A stretch of 64,000 nt of DNA from Phormidium tenue FACHB-1050. Lineage in GTDB: Bacteria > Cyanobacteriota > Cyanobacteriia > Pseudanabaenales > Pseudanabaenaceae. Each line of letters starts with the position of its first letter. The first letter of the stretch is position 1. The DNA lies in contig NZ_JACJQY010000008.1 of NCBI RefSeq assembly GCF_014696925.1, forward strand, positions 86,896-150,895. The letters run 5' to 3'. This document shows positions 15,016 to 23,304 of the stretch, piece after piece. The notes under the pieces are model-generated. The model was given only the letters and a program-made list of their open reading frames with translations, did not search any database and was not told where the DNA came from. A program made the translations under genes and the position numbers.

Positions 15016-15918
15016 TTAACCTCGCTGAACTGGGGTGATTTGGGGTAAGGCTGTATTTAGCGCTGCATCCCAGTAAGGAATTAGCGAAGTGTAAATATCA
15101 GCTTCGCGATAGATCGCCACATCATTAGTTAGCGAATCTAAAAGCGTTTGAGTGCTAGCGACTAGCAGCTTTTGAACAGTTAAGCCCAAAATATCGCTAG
15201 GCTTAACCGCTACACCGATCGGCGCTCCGATTGGTTGGTTTACTGCACTGCTAGCAGCTAGGGTAATTACATTGGTAGTGGTATTGATAGCGGTTGAGGC
15301 ATGGATAGAAGCGATCGCAACATTCTCTTGCATGACCGCAGCGCTAGCTGTAGAAGTAACACCACCTCCTGTAACACTGGTTGCAAAGGTGTAAGGCAAG
15401 CCAGTTTTGCTATAGAAGTAGACAACTGCACCTGATGCGATCGCAAGTACCTTGTCGCTAGCTGCACCTGCATTAATGAACGCTGCAAAGCTTGTAGCGG
15501 TGAGGGTTGCTGTGGTATCACCGCCAACCAAGGTATAAGTGAGGGCTTGACCTTGCAGAGTGAGGGTGATTGTATTCCCAGTGGCAACAGTACCCGCAAA
15601 AGTGAGAGTGGCGTATGGTCGAGCGATTACGAGAGCTTCACTGTTTTTAAAGATCTTCGCATCGGCTACAGTGACAGTACTATCACTAGTAGTAAGCGCC
15701 GCCGCTACGGTTGTGAGTGGCAATACACGCACAAAATCAGAAGCAGGGATATTTGCAATTACAGCACCCGCTTTGACAAATTTCGCACCATCGGAATCAG
15801 ATTGCAGAAAAGATAGATCAAGAGTCCGAGAGATCGGCGCTTCATAATCATTGGTTGCAAGGATATTAATATCCTCATCAAACCCAGTAAAAGTATCAGT
15901 TCTTAAAGTTGTAGGCAT
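15016..15918 (-). CDS. Probable head decoration protein with an inserted beta domain
   Basis: In this 300-residue protein the N-terminus (VKAGAVIANIPASDFVRVLPL) and C-terminus (VKPSDILGLTVQKLLVAS, VAIYREADIYTSLIPYWD) look like a capsid decoration protein. Residues about 100-230 are a Thr/Ala-rich beta domain (FAGTVATGNTITLTLQG) of a kind often added to phage surface proteins. It lies between protease and capsid genes, as decoration proteins do. Confidence 0.6.
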   Translation of the reverse strand: MPTTLRTDTFTGFDEDINILATNDYEAPISRTLDLSFLQSDSDGAKFVKAGAVIANIPASDFVRVLPLTTVAAALTTSDSTVTVADAKIFKNSEALVIARPYATLTFAGTVATGNTITLTLQGQALTYTLVGGDTTATLTATSFAAFINAGAASDKVLAIASGAVVYFYSKTGLPYTFATSVTGGGVTSTASAAVMQENVAIASIHASTAINTTTNVITLAASSAVNQPIGAPIGVAVKPSDILGLTVQKLLVASTQTLLDSLTNDVAIYREADIYTSLIPYWDAALNTALPQITPVQRG

Positions 15919-15933
15919 TTATTCAAGTTCTCC

Positions 15934-17415
15934 TTAGTAAGAAACTTTGGTTACAGGAATTGCAGAGGCGCGATCCTTTACGGCTTTTTGCTCAGCTTCT
16001 GGGCGCTCTGGTACTTCCTGATTGAGTAAAGGTGTCGCGCCATAGACTGAAGGAGCTAAGCGCGGGTCGGGCGTGACGTGTGCATCGAGATAATTGAGGA
16101 AGCTTTCAAGAGGATCGCCAGCGATCGCCGCCTGATAATTAGCAAAAGCTTGATCGCCCTCAAATTTGGTTTTGTATTCTGCGGGGGACAGCTTGCCATT
16201 GCGAACTAACTCACTCGCTTTATCTTTTAGTGCTGAAAACTTGAGAGTATCTTGATTGTCTTTTTGAAGCTTTGCTAATTGAGATTGCAACGCCTCAAAG
16301 TCAGCAGCACTATAGGTTTTAGTTTTTTCTGTCATTGGTTTTTCCATCATTACGATAGGGATTTCTTCTGGATCTGGCTTGGGTAAATGTATTGAGTACA
16401 AATATCCGTTTAGATCGTCAAGAGCTTTTTTGGTCATCTTGGATCGAGGTTTAGGTAGCTCAGAATCAGTAGCATTTTGCAATTCGTACAACACGTTACT
16501 GAATGAGTAGAACCCTTTCCAAGTCTTATCCATAGCCATCATTTGTTCTTCTGATGGCATGGAGCCTTTACGCATTTCTGCTTCAAAGCTAAACGCATAT
16601 TTGTGAATGTCATCATCAATAGGCATAGGTTCCCCAGAATAAATATGAGCTTCTTTTACCGCCCCCCAAGGTACAGCAGACACCTCATAGATCGTGCCTG
16701 TGTTTCCTGACAAAATAATTCCTATAGATAGCTCTTTAAGCAATCCTGATTGATATTTCTCAATCGCTTTCTCATCGCGAATTTCAATGCCATCATTAAA
16801 AACTGCATATTTGCCGATAGAACTGCGATCGCTATTTTCTGGGAGGTCAAAGTCAGTAATTTCTCTGGCTGTAAATTTACCTGTTACTGATCCAATGCGA
16901 GATTTTTGGCTGTACTCATGATCATTGAACAACTTAATTTCTTCTGTTTGAGCATAAGCATTTGAAGTCTCAACGATCGCATCTATCAACTCCCTTGTAT
17001 AAGTAGTTGTCACGCCTTCGCTATCAGTGATCTTGCCCTCAGTCAATAGCAAAGCAGGACGCACCAAAACGCCGCACTCATCGAGCGCTGTGTTTGATTC
17101 GCGATAGTACCTATGGATCTGCTTTTTCATATTCTCTGGAAAATAATGCAGGCTGCTATTTTTTGCAACTTCTGAATCTGGATAGCCATAATCGATCAGC
17201 CATCCATCCTTTTGTTTTGTCATTTCAAATTCAAAAAGTTCTTCTTTGAATTGCCTAACTCCAACAAAAACACCAGTGATTTTATTGTCATTGATCTCAT
17301 AACTGCGAATTTCATTAGCACGCTCAGATCTAGCGCCGTTATTAGTAAAAACAAAGTTAATGCTTTCTAAAAGTTGTGCTTTTACAGCTTCTACACTTAG
17401 CTTTTTTTTAGCCAT
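15934..17415 (-). CDS. Prohead protease with C-terminal scaffold region
   Basis: This 493-residue protein resembles Mu gpI-type protease-scaffold fusions. The middle has protease-like elements (IKLFNDHEYSQKSRIGSVTGKF, GLLKELSIGIILSG, YEVSAVPWGAVKEAHIY). The C-terminal 150 residues have a coiled coil (LQSQLAKLQKDNQD) and the scaffold-like VRNGKLSPAEYKTKFEG. It matures the prohead by cleaving scaffold. An N-terminal stretch of about 110 residues is not explained by this family. Confidence 0.75.
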   Translation of the reverse strand: MAKKKLSVEAVKAQLLESINFVFTNNGARSERANEIRSYEINDNKITGVFVGVRQFKEELFEFEMTKQKDGWLIDYGYPDSEVAKNSSLHYFPENMKKQIHRYYRESNTALDECGVLVRPALLLTEGKITDSEGVTTTYTRELIDAIVETSNAYAQTEEIKLFNDHEYSQKSRIGSVTGKFTAREITDFDLPENSDRSSIGKYAVFNDGIEIRDEKAIEKYQSGLLKELSIGIILSGNTGTIYEVSAVPWGAVKEAHIYSGEPMPIDDDIHKYAFSFEAEMRKGSMPSEEQMMAMDKTWKGFYSFSNVLYELQNATDSELPKPRSKMTKKALDDLNGYLYSIHLPKPDPEEIPIVMMEKPMTEKTKTYSAADFEALQSQLAKLQKDNQDTLKFSALKDKASELVRNGKLSPAEYKTKFEGDQAFANYQAAIAGDPLESFLNYLDAHVTPDPRLAPSVYGATPLLNQEVPERPEAEQKAVKDRASAIPVTKVSY

Positions 17416-17420
17416 TTTAT

Positions 17421-17579
17421 TTAGGTTGAACTTACATAGCCTTGCATAAACTTATTAAACCAATCATAAATATCTTGCGAGTTTTCTTGAGAATCAACCC
17501 AATCAATAATTTGGGTTTCTGTTTTGCCGCTATCGATCATTTGATTAATTTGTGTTATTTGATCGTCTTTAATTTTCAT
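17421..17579 (-). CDS. 52-residue small acidic phage protein
   Basis: This small frame reads MKIKDDQITQINQMI and ends in DIYDWFNKFMQGYVSST. Its ATG overlaps the upstream stop as ATGA (17576-17579) and it ends six bases before the protease start codon. It fills the whole gap, and its composition is protein-like. No domain recognised. Confidence 0.6.
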   Translation of the reverse strand: MKIKDDQITQINQMIDSGKTETQIIDWVDSQENSQDIYDWFNKFMQGYVSST

Positions 17580-18232
17580 TTTGTAAAATGCCCTGCTTCT
17601 TTCAGTGCTTTAATCTCATCCAAGGTAATAGGGATGTTTTTCCCCCCTGAAACAATTGAATACATTTCGCCTTTGCTTGAACGAGGCGAAAACCCCGCCT
17701 TTTCGTAGAGTTTCGCTCTTTGATCCCCAAACCCATCATCTTTATGTGGAGTATTGGATAATATTGTTCCTTCAGGTGCTTGCTTTACATATTCGCGAAC
17801 GTGTTCACGACTTGCTAAAGCAAGTTTTAGCCCTTCTTTCCCCTCTATTGAGCTGCTTTTATCTAAATTATCGTTGACCACAATAATTACATCTTGAAAA
17901 GTCGGGGGTGGTTCTACTCCAGATCCCATTTTTTGTTCTAATTTCCCGTTAGGCGACACATAAGTTAAAATTTCGTTATCTCCTATTTTTGTCGTTTTGT
18001 CCCAAAGTTCTCCCTCGGACGAGTTAAGCGATGGAAACTTATCAGTCAAAGACGGCTCAGCCTTTTCCGCCCCTGCTTCTAAATTCTCAGGATCGGCGAT
18101 CGCGTCAAGGCTAGCTGACACATTAGAGGGTAATTTAGTCCTACATTTCTTACTTGCAGAAATACAGCCAATCCCGCACGGTATGCCCTTAGTACAGTTT
18201 TTTGCTTTGTATTGATGCGTGTCTGTTGCCAT
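17576..18232 (-). CDS. Cys-motif head-region protein with possible GNAT-like C-terminus
   Basis: This 218-residue protein begins with a four-Cys motif (CTKGIPCGIGCISASKKC, residues 13-30) known to me from cyanobacterial prophage head-region proteins. It is probably a small metal or disulfide knuckle. The C-terminal 100 residues (LALASREHVREYVKQAP, then GDQRAKLYEKAGFSP) resemble the last motif of GNAT acetyltransferases. The function is unknown. It opens the leftward head operon, 28 bases from late promoter copy 3. Confidence 0.6.
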   Translation of the reverse strand: MATDTHQYKAKNCTKGIPCGIGCISASKKCRTKLPSNVSASLDAIADPENLEAGAEKAEPSLTDKFPSLNSSEGELWDKTTKIGDNEILTYVSPNGKLEQKMGSGVEPPPTFQDVIIVVNDNLDKSSSIEGKEGLKLALASREHVREYVKQAPEGTILSNTPHKDDGFGDQRAKLYEKAGFSPRSSKGEMYSIVSGGKNIPITLDEIKALKEAGHFTK

Positions 18233-18259
18233 TTCGCTTCATTTCTTCACTTACTCGCG

Positions 18260-18288
18260 AAAATAAAGCAGAGCGATGATTTTGGCAA
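18260..18288 (-). promoter_or_regulatory. Late promoter copy 3, before the head operon
   Basis: On the minus strand, TTGCCA (18283-18288), 17 bp, TATTTT (18260-18265), with CTCTGC two bases before the -10 and AAATC after the -35. It matches the copies at 3609 and 9118 almost base for base. Confidence 0.65.
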
Positions 18289-18312
18289 ATCAAAAATATT
18301 TTTGATAGGCTA

Positions 18313-18341
18313 TTGACAATCTTTTTATAGTGGCGTAATAT
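18313..18341 (+). promoter_or_regulatory. Promoter of the second rightward cassette
   Basis: TTGACA (18313-18318), 17 bp, TAATAT (18336-18341) has the same hexamers and spacing as the Csx3 cassette promoter. It is divergent from late promoter copy 3. Confidence 0.75.
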
Positions 18342-18382
18342 TTTATTTATAGACACACAAGCATTAAGGACAGATAAAAAAC

Positions 18383-18655
18383 ATGGCTAACTTAAACGTA
18401 GATTATCCCGCCTATCCATCAATTGAGTTTTCCGAAAAAGATTTTTCTAATAGCCTTGGTAGTTATTATGCTTACAAAAAGATTGCTCAACCAATCAAAG
18501 GAGTCTGGGAAGCTGACGTTTTTTATAATCAAGGCGAATTAGTTGACAATGCAGGATGGGCATTCTTTTTAGTTAATGGGGTTTTTCAAAAGCTTTCTAT
18601 AGCAAGTTGCAGAAAACTTGCTGACGGTAATTACAATCTATGCGTTTGCATTTAA
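18383..18655 (+). CDS. Hypothetical 90-residue protein, second cassette
   Basis: This is the first gene of the rightward cassette placed between head genes and terminase. It is aromatic-rich with GSYYAYKKIAQPIKGVWEAD and a Cys pair at the end (NLCVCI). It follows a consensus promoter 41 bases upstream. No family recognised. A moron-type accessory role is likely from its position and strand. Confidence 0.6.
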   Translation: MANLNVDYPAYPSIEFSEKDFSNSLGSYYAYKKIAQPIKGVWEADVFYNQGELVDNAGWAFFLVNGVFQKLSIASCRKLADGNYNLCVCI

Positions 18656-18718
18656 CCACCCCGCGCACATCAGGGGCTTTACCGCCCCTCTCTACACATT
18701 TACTAAGAGCAAAAGACT

Positions 18719-18904
18719 ATGACAACCAATACAGACATCAAAACTCGCATGAGCTATCAACACATCGCTGAAGTCCTAGCTAACAACATTACGGACAGTT
18801 CAGATATTGACGGTGATGTGCTGGCTGAACTGCTTGATCTCCCAGAGCTAGTTTTGTTGCAAAAGCAGATCGCTAAGGCGATCGAGCGTAAGGTGATTGG
18901 ATAG
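18719..18904 (+). CDS. Hypothetical 61-residue acidic protein, second cassette
   Basis: This small helical protein is acidic in the middle (SSDIDGDVLAELLDLPELVLL) with a basic last helix (KQIAKAIERKVIG). It is the second gene of the cassette and precedes a gene with a strong ribosome site. Unrecognised. Confidence 0.55.
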   Translation: MTTNTDIKTRMSYQHIAEVLANNITDSSDIDGDVLAELLDLPELVLLQKQIAKAIERKVIG

Positions 18905-18931
18905 TACAGATTATTTTTAGGAGATAGAGAG

Positions 18932-19063
18932 ATGACTTACAAGCAAAAGCTACAAGCAAAACTCAATGAATTGATGACAGAAAGAGAAACAACCAGCGAT
19001 CGCTATTGGATTGATCTTGAGATTGAATCCCTAGAAGAGAAAATCAAAAATGCCAGCACCTAA
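18932..19063 (+). CDS. 43-residue helical protein, second cassette
   Basis: AGGAGATAGAG stands just before the ATG, a strong ribosome site. The product is a single charged helix (YKQKLQAKLNELMTERE, then IDLEIESLEEKIKN). Its end overlaps the next start at 19050 in another frame, implying coupled translation. Confidence 0.6.
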   Translation: MTYKQKLQAKLNELMTERETTSDRYWIDLEIESLEEKIKNAST

Positions 19064-19379
19064 CATCAACAATCCCCTTTGCGAGTATTGCCAGAAACCA
19101 ATGAGTTTCAACCATACGCAGAAATCAGGGGCGCGAGTTTACCGATGCCGCCGAGGGTGCAAAAACGAGAATGGTAAAACGCCTACAGTAACGCTCAGCG
19201 ATCACAAACGTGGTAGACCGACCAAAGGCGCGATCGCCATGACTCAGGCAGAATTTGACAAGCAATATCGCGAGAATAATCCTGAGAAATATCGCGAGAT
19301 TCATAAAAAGAAACGAGCTAAGAAAAATAAGGAGAAAGATGAGAAAAAGCAAACGATGGAAACGCCGAAACCGAGCTAA
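19050..19379 (+). CDS. Zinc-ribbon protein with basic tail
   Basis: In this 109-residue protein an N-terminal CEYCQKP and CRRGC arrangement (four Cys) suggests a zinc ribbon. The rest is Lys/Arg-rich and helical (KYREIHKKKRAKKNKEKDEKK), as in nucleic-acid binders. It may act on DNA or RNA near packaging, but no family is recognised. Its end overlaps the next gene. Confidence 0.6.
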   Translation: MPAPNINNPLCEYCQKPMSFNHTQKSGARVYRCRRGCKNENGKTPTVTLSDHKRGRPTKGAIAMTQAEFDKQYRENNPEKYREIHKKKRAKKNKEKDEKKQTMETPKPS

Positions 19380-19548
19380 AAACGTTGATTTATACAATGC
19401 CTTTAAGGAGCTAGAAACAACAGCTAGCGCTTTTAGTTACAAGATTGTAAAGAATCAGACTTTCGGCTTGGTGCTTCAAAAGATTAACGATTCTTGGTAC
19501 ACACTTATTTATGATTACAAGCGTCCAAGAGCTAACCCCACTCGCTAA
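19339..19548 (+). CDS. Hypothetical 69-residue basic protein, second cassette
   Basis: I chose the ATG at 19339 (MRKSKRWKRRNRAKN), preceded by AAGGAG at close spacing, over an upstream in-frame Met within the previous gene. The C-terminal part is strand-rich (QTFGLVLQKINDSWYTLIYD). It overlaps the end of the terminase gene by 17 bases, convergently. Unrecognised. Confidence 0.6.
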   Translation: MRKSKRWKRRNRAKNVDLYNAFKELETTASAFSYKIVKNQTFGLVLQKINDSWYTLIYDYKRPRANPTR

Positions 19549-21238
19549 CCTTACCTAGCGCCATAGCCTGCGATCGCTGATTTGGCGCATAAATACTAAT
19601 TGATTGCAGCAATGCGTATTTAACAGCATCCGCACGATCAGGCGATCGCCCCAATCGCTTCTTGATTTCCTTCTTCGATTCAATCGTCACCACGCCACCA
19701 TCAATCGAAGCCCTGCGGATGCTGCATAACTCTGCTTTGAGCTTAGGATCGGGCGGTAACATCAGCGTGGGATTGTACTGAGGGTCTAAAGACTCCATAA
19801 GCTTCCATGCTAACATCGCATTCATATCTTTAAATCGCAGTAAGCCAGTGCGATCAGTAATTGGTCTACCGTTGCGATCAACAGCAGCGCCGCCGCCATT
19901 GATGGGCATTACAGACCATCCCATCTTTTTGCATGAATCGTAAGGGGATGATCCAACCCCAACTACATCGATATTTATTTGCGGATTGCCTATTCTCAGA
20001 TTTTGGATAATGTCTCGCACTGCATCCCCATCTTCGACATATTTACCCTTGGTTAGATGCAAAGGCGCGATCCAGTCGTTAAATCGAATAGCGATCGCGG
20101 TTTCGTCATCACCGCCCCTCGATGGGTCTACTCCCATCGCTGACATATTCGGGCTTTGATTCTTGGTACGGTAGATGGTGAGAGCGTTGCCATAATCGAG
20201 CGATTTTGTACCCATGTAGGCGATCCAGCGATCCATTGCAGCAACGATCCAAGCGGTGGGAATTACTTGCAGATCGGTAGATTCGGTTACTCGCTGGAAT
20301 AGCCCCTCTCTAAATCGCTTTCTTAGAAATTCTGGTAATGCGTCAAGCTGTTGATCGTAACCACGCTGCATCATCACGGGATTATCTTCGACCGAGCCGC
20401 TAACAAATGCACGCGATCGCGCCTTAATAATCTTTACCGTGCCATCGGGTTTAACCCATTTATACTCTGGTCGTGGCGGCATTTCCTTGCGATCTATGTA
20501 CCCTTGAACTTCGGCGCGGCTTAACCGATATTCTCTAAGCTCAATGTCCTTATCTTCATCATTTTCAGTAATTGTTGCATACCAACAAATTCCCCCATCT
20601 TCGGCGGGATCTTCATGCTCTGGGTCAACAAAAGCGCCCCAAAAATCCATCACCCATTCCCCATCAACATTAGTAGGAGGGTTCCCCGTGGCGATTACAC
20701 GCGATCGCACATTTGGATCGGCATGACGCGCCCAAATAGTAATAAACCTAAATTGCGACTCACTAAACTCCGTAATTTCATCAAAGAGCTTTGCCGCGTG
20801 ATCTCTACCTTGATAATTTTCTTTATCCTTTTCGTATTGACATCCCCCGATCTCGATCGTGTTGCCATTAGCTAATCGCCATAAATGGGTCTGCTCGTTA
20901 TAGCTATCCTTTTCATGACGCTTTACCCCTCTAGCAAATATGGCACGCGATCGCTCAATGATCGCCCTAGCCCGTGGGAACTCGCGCCGCAAAATTAATG
21001 AATTTGGATTATGCCCTGCTACTCCTAAGAGTAAATCCGTTTTGCCAGCCCCCGCCTTGCCGCCATAGAAAAGAATGTCAGCAGGGTGATGAAATGCGAA
21101 CTCCTGTGGACTATTCGGGAATGGCTTCCAAGTGAAAGGAATAATTTTAGTCTTATCAGTTCTCGCTTCCCTGACTTGTTGCTGGGCTTTCTGCACTTTC
21201 GCTTGATGGCGCAAATTCGGCAATTGGAACTGCAACAT
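19532..21238 (-). CDS. terL: Terminase large subunit
   Basis: This ATPase-nuclease motor packages phage DNA. In 568 residues it has Walker A GGKAGAGKTD (about residues 59-68), an adenine-binding RREFPRA, Walker B LFDEITEF, coupling motif IATGNPP, and a C-terminal RNase H-like nuclease beginning GVDPSRGGDDETA. A late SPDRADAVKYAL segment also fits. The start at 21238 overlaps terS by 83 bases. A shorter start is possible, but no later Met precedes the ATPase core. Confidence 0.95.
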   Translation of the reverse strand: MLQFQLPNLRHQAKVQKAQQQVREARTDKTKIIPFTWKPFPNSPQEFAFHHPADILFYGGKAGAGKTDLLLGVAGHNPNSLILRREFPRARAIIERSRAIFARGVKRHEKDSYNEQTHLWRLANGNTIEIGGCQYEKDKENYQGRDHAAKLFDEITEFSESQFRFITIWARHADPNVRSRVIATGNPPTNVDGEWVMDFWGAFVDPEHEDPAEDGGICWYATITENDEDKDIELREYRLSRAEVQGYIDRKEMPPRPEYKWVKPDGTVKIIKARSRAFVSGSVEDNPVMMQRGYDQQLDALPEFLRKRFREGLFQRVTESTDLQVIPTAWIVAAMDRWIAYMGTKSLDYGNALTIYRTKNQSPNMSAMGVDPSRGGDDETAIAIRFNDWIAPLHLTKGKYVEDGDAVRDIIQNLRIGNPQINIDVVGVGSSPYDSCKKMGWSVMPINGGGAAVDRNGRPITDRTGLLRFKDMNAMLAWKLMESLDPQYNPTLMLPPDPKLKAELCSIRRASIDGGVVTIESKKEIKKRLGRSPDRADAVKYALLQSISIYAPNQRSQAMALGKVSEWG

Positions 21239-21662
21239 ATCCTCTATCTAATAACCATTTTTGTATATGTTCATCGCTGTACTCAAGCTTAGTTTTTAGC
21301 ATCCTATCCAATGCCGCAATGTTTTCGCCTGTAGTTTTAAAATTATCAGGACGCTCAATAATTGCATCATAGGTAAGCTTAATAACATTGTTGATCATGT
21401 CCAAATCCGAGAGCGCTTTTTCTACCCTTTGGGCGATCACATTGTCCCTAACTTTGGCGGACACTTCGGCGGACACTTCGGCGGACACCTTGCGGACACC
21501 AGATCGCCAAAATTCTCTACTTGAACGCCTTTCGACTGTTTTCTTGCTAACCCCTAATTTGTCCGCTAGTTGCTGTAAGGTTACGCCCCCCGCTTCATAT
21601 TCGGCACGGACAGCTACCCAATTTATAGGCTTTGGTTTTGGCGGTTTCGTTGGTTTTGGCAC
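21156..21662 (-). CDS. terS: Terminase small subunit, HTH type
   Basis: In this 168-residue protein a basic Pro-rich start is followed by a helix-turn-helix (VTLQQLADKLGVSKKTVERRSS), as in small terminases that recognise the packaging site. A short duplicated stretch encodes SAEVSAEVSAKV, from a 12-bp DNA repeat around 21455-21490. Helices then run to residue 145. It precedes terL and overlaps it, and the palindromic array at 22000-22151 lies upstream. Confidence 0.8.
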   Translation of the reverse strand: MPKPTKPPKPKPINWVAVRAEYEAGGVTLQQLADKLGVSKKTVERRSSREFWRSGVRKVSAEVSAEVSAKVRDNVIAQRVEKALSDLDMINNVIKLTYDAIIERPDNFKTTGENIAALDRMLKTKLEYSDEHIQKWLLDRGYVAVPIAEFAPSSESAESPATSQGSEN

Positions 21663-21665
21663 ATT

Positions 21666-21944
21666 TTAAACCCATGACTCTCTACAGCGATCGCAAACGT
21701 CTCTAATATTCTCGTTCATTCCAACAATTCGCAGCTTACGATCCAAAACCATCGCAGGAAATTCATTGTAAAGCCGCCCGATCGCAACATGCAGAAATAG
21801 GCAAAGCGCAAAGTCAACGCCGCTAAAATCAACAATCGTCGCCTGGTAATTAGTCGTAATTTCTAAATACAAAATGGCAAAAAGGCGATCGGCTAAATCT
21901 TGCCTAATTGCTGTCTCTCCTGTGATTTCAAATACGTTGATCAT
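21666..21944 (-). CDS. STAS-like domain protein
   Basis: I chose the Met at 21944 (MINVFEITGET), giving 92 residues. The segment ATIVDFSGVDFALCLFLHVAIG resembles the strand-helix core of STAS-like DUF4325 proteins, and KLRIVGMNENI the last strand. Such proteins are usually regulators. It is the first gene of the terminase operon and may control it, but this is inference. Confidence 0.5.
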   Translation of the reverse strand: MINVFEITGETAIRQDLADRLFAILYLEITTNYQATIVDFSGVDFALCLFLHVAIGRLYNEFPAMVLDRKLRIVGMNENIRDVCDRCRESWV

Positions 21945-21999
21945 AATTCCCTCTGTTTGCGGAAGTAGCGGCAATTTCGCTGATCATTCAGAATTTCCG

Positions 22000-22151
22000 A
22001 ATTTCCTATTTAGCGGCAATTCCCCACGATCATTGGGGAATTCTATAATTTTGAAATTCCCCAATGATCGTGGGGAATTTCCTATTTAGCGGCAATTCCC
22101 CACGATCATTGGGGAATTCTATAATTTTGAAATTCCCCAATGATCGTGGGG
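22000..22151. repeat. Two exact 76-bp tandem repeats, each a long hairpin
   Basis: The unit repeats at 22000 and 22076 with a partial third from 22152. Inside each, a 25-bp arm (AATTCCCCACGATCATTGGGGAATT) faces its exact complement across a 12-nt spacer. Each arm is itself a small palindrome (AATTCCCC/GGGGAATT). It fills the gap upstream of terS, a likely place for a packaging or regulatory site. Confidence 0.88.
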
Positions 22152-22203
22152 AATTTCCTATTTAGCGCCATCAATGGACAGCATGTTGGACATAGGTGGG
22201 GCT

Positions 22204-22512
22204 CTATGGATAAATAGCCATTCCGCCATTTTCTAAAGTTGCCGCTTTAATTTCGGGTTTAACTTTATGGGTAGGGTTTGCCACTGGTTGAAACACCTTG
22301 ATGATTCTACTTAACATCAAATGATGCTTAAGCCCTTTATGTGAAATCATGCTAAAAATTGGATCGCCCAAAATCGAAGCGTCCTTGGTCTTGTCAAACA
22401 GTTCCAACTTTTCTACACGCTCTTTGTTTTCTTCTGAATCAATCTTCCCAAAACGTTCCTCATAGTAGATTTCTAAAAAAGCAAGAAACGCATCTTTTTC
22501 TATTGGGGTCAT
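22204..22512 (-). CDS. Hypothetical 102-residue phage protein
   Basis: The N-terminal half is acidic and helical (FLAFLEIYYEERFGKIDSEEN), and the C-terminal half has a strand-like end (AATLENGGMAIYP). It is divergent from the tail block starting at 22555. No family recognised. Confidence 0.55.
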   Translation of the reverse strand: MTPIEKDAFLAFLEIYYEERFGKIDSEENKERVEKLELFDKTKDASILGDPIFSMISHKGLKHHLMLSRIIKVFQPVANPTHKVKPEIKAATLENGGMAIYP

Positions 22513-22554
22513 ACTATTTGCCTAAAATCCTTGCTTGCTTTATTTTAAGCCGCT

Positions 22555-23304
22555 ATGGCTTGCTATGAAATTAAGATAACCTATGCCGATCTTTCTGTCA
22601 CTTTTCGCAATTGGAAAGGGGCAGATAAACCGCGATCGCGCCGCACTTTTGTGACAGAGAGTGGTTACTCGACTAATGGCAACCTGATTAAGTCTGGACC
22701 ATCATTCGAGTTGCCTTACCTGTGGAATATTGTCGCTGATATTTACCAAGAAGATTTTGACAAGCTCTCAATGATTTGGGAGATCTTGGATTATCTAAGA
22801 CGCAATCCTAGACCAGCGATCGCGATCGATGTCAATGTAACCAGCAACGTATTTTCAGCCACAGGGCATCCCTATCAAAATGGTGATGTGGTCACGCTCT
22901 CTACAACTGGAAGTTTACCCGCGCCCCTAGTGTCTACCCGTGACTATTGGATAGTTGAGCGAGCTACTAATAGTTTTAAATTATCGTTAACGGCTGGCGG
23001 CGCTGCGATCGATATCACCACGACAGGCAGTAACTCGATATTGCAGCCTCAACTATTTGTAAGGCTCGATGACGAATCAGAAGAAGTTGCAGAGAGAGGC
23101 GCGACAGCATTAACCAAAACGCGATCGGAGGTAGCAGGAACCACGCCCCGCGAAGCTAATGGCGGTGTTTATTATTTTGCGAGATTCTTAGCTGATTGGG
23201 TTGCACCTCCTGATTTTGGCAAGGAGTATACATCTGCGAAATATGCGCCGAACAAGGTTAGGGCGGTGTCTATGGTGTTGCAAGATACGAGGGTCAAAAT
23301 ATGA
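22555..23304 (+). CDS. Distal tail protein with inserted beta domain
   Basis: This 249-residue protein opens the rightward tail block. Residues about 95-160 (VFSATGHPYQNGDVVTLST, DYWIVERATNSFKLSLT, GGAAIDITTTGS) form a beta domain widely used in phage tail and fibre proteins. The flanking parts (RSRRTFVTESGY, YYFARFLADWVAPPDFG) are likely structural. The stop overlaps the methyltransferase start as ATGA. Confidence 0.6.
   Translation: MACYEIKITYADLSVTFRNWKGADKPRSRRTFVTESGYSTNGNLIKSGPSFELPYLWNIVADIYQEDFDKLSMIWEILDYLRRNPRPAIAIDVNVTSNVFSATGHPYQNGDVVTLSTTGSLPAPLVSTRDYWIVERATNSFKLSLTAGGAAIDITTTGSNSILQPQLFVRLDDESEEVAERGATALTKTRSEVAGTTPREANGGVYYFARFLADWVAPPDFGKEYTSAKYAPNKVRAVSMVLQDTRVKI

Noticed and set aside
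22000..22170. CRISPR array
   Set aside because: The units are contiguous exact tandem copies with no unique spacers, and no cas genes are near. The Csx3 homologue is 15 kb away in a separate cassette.
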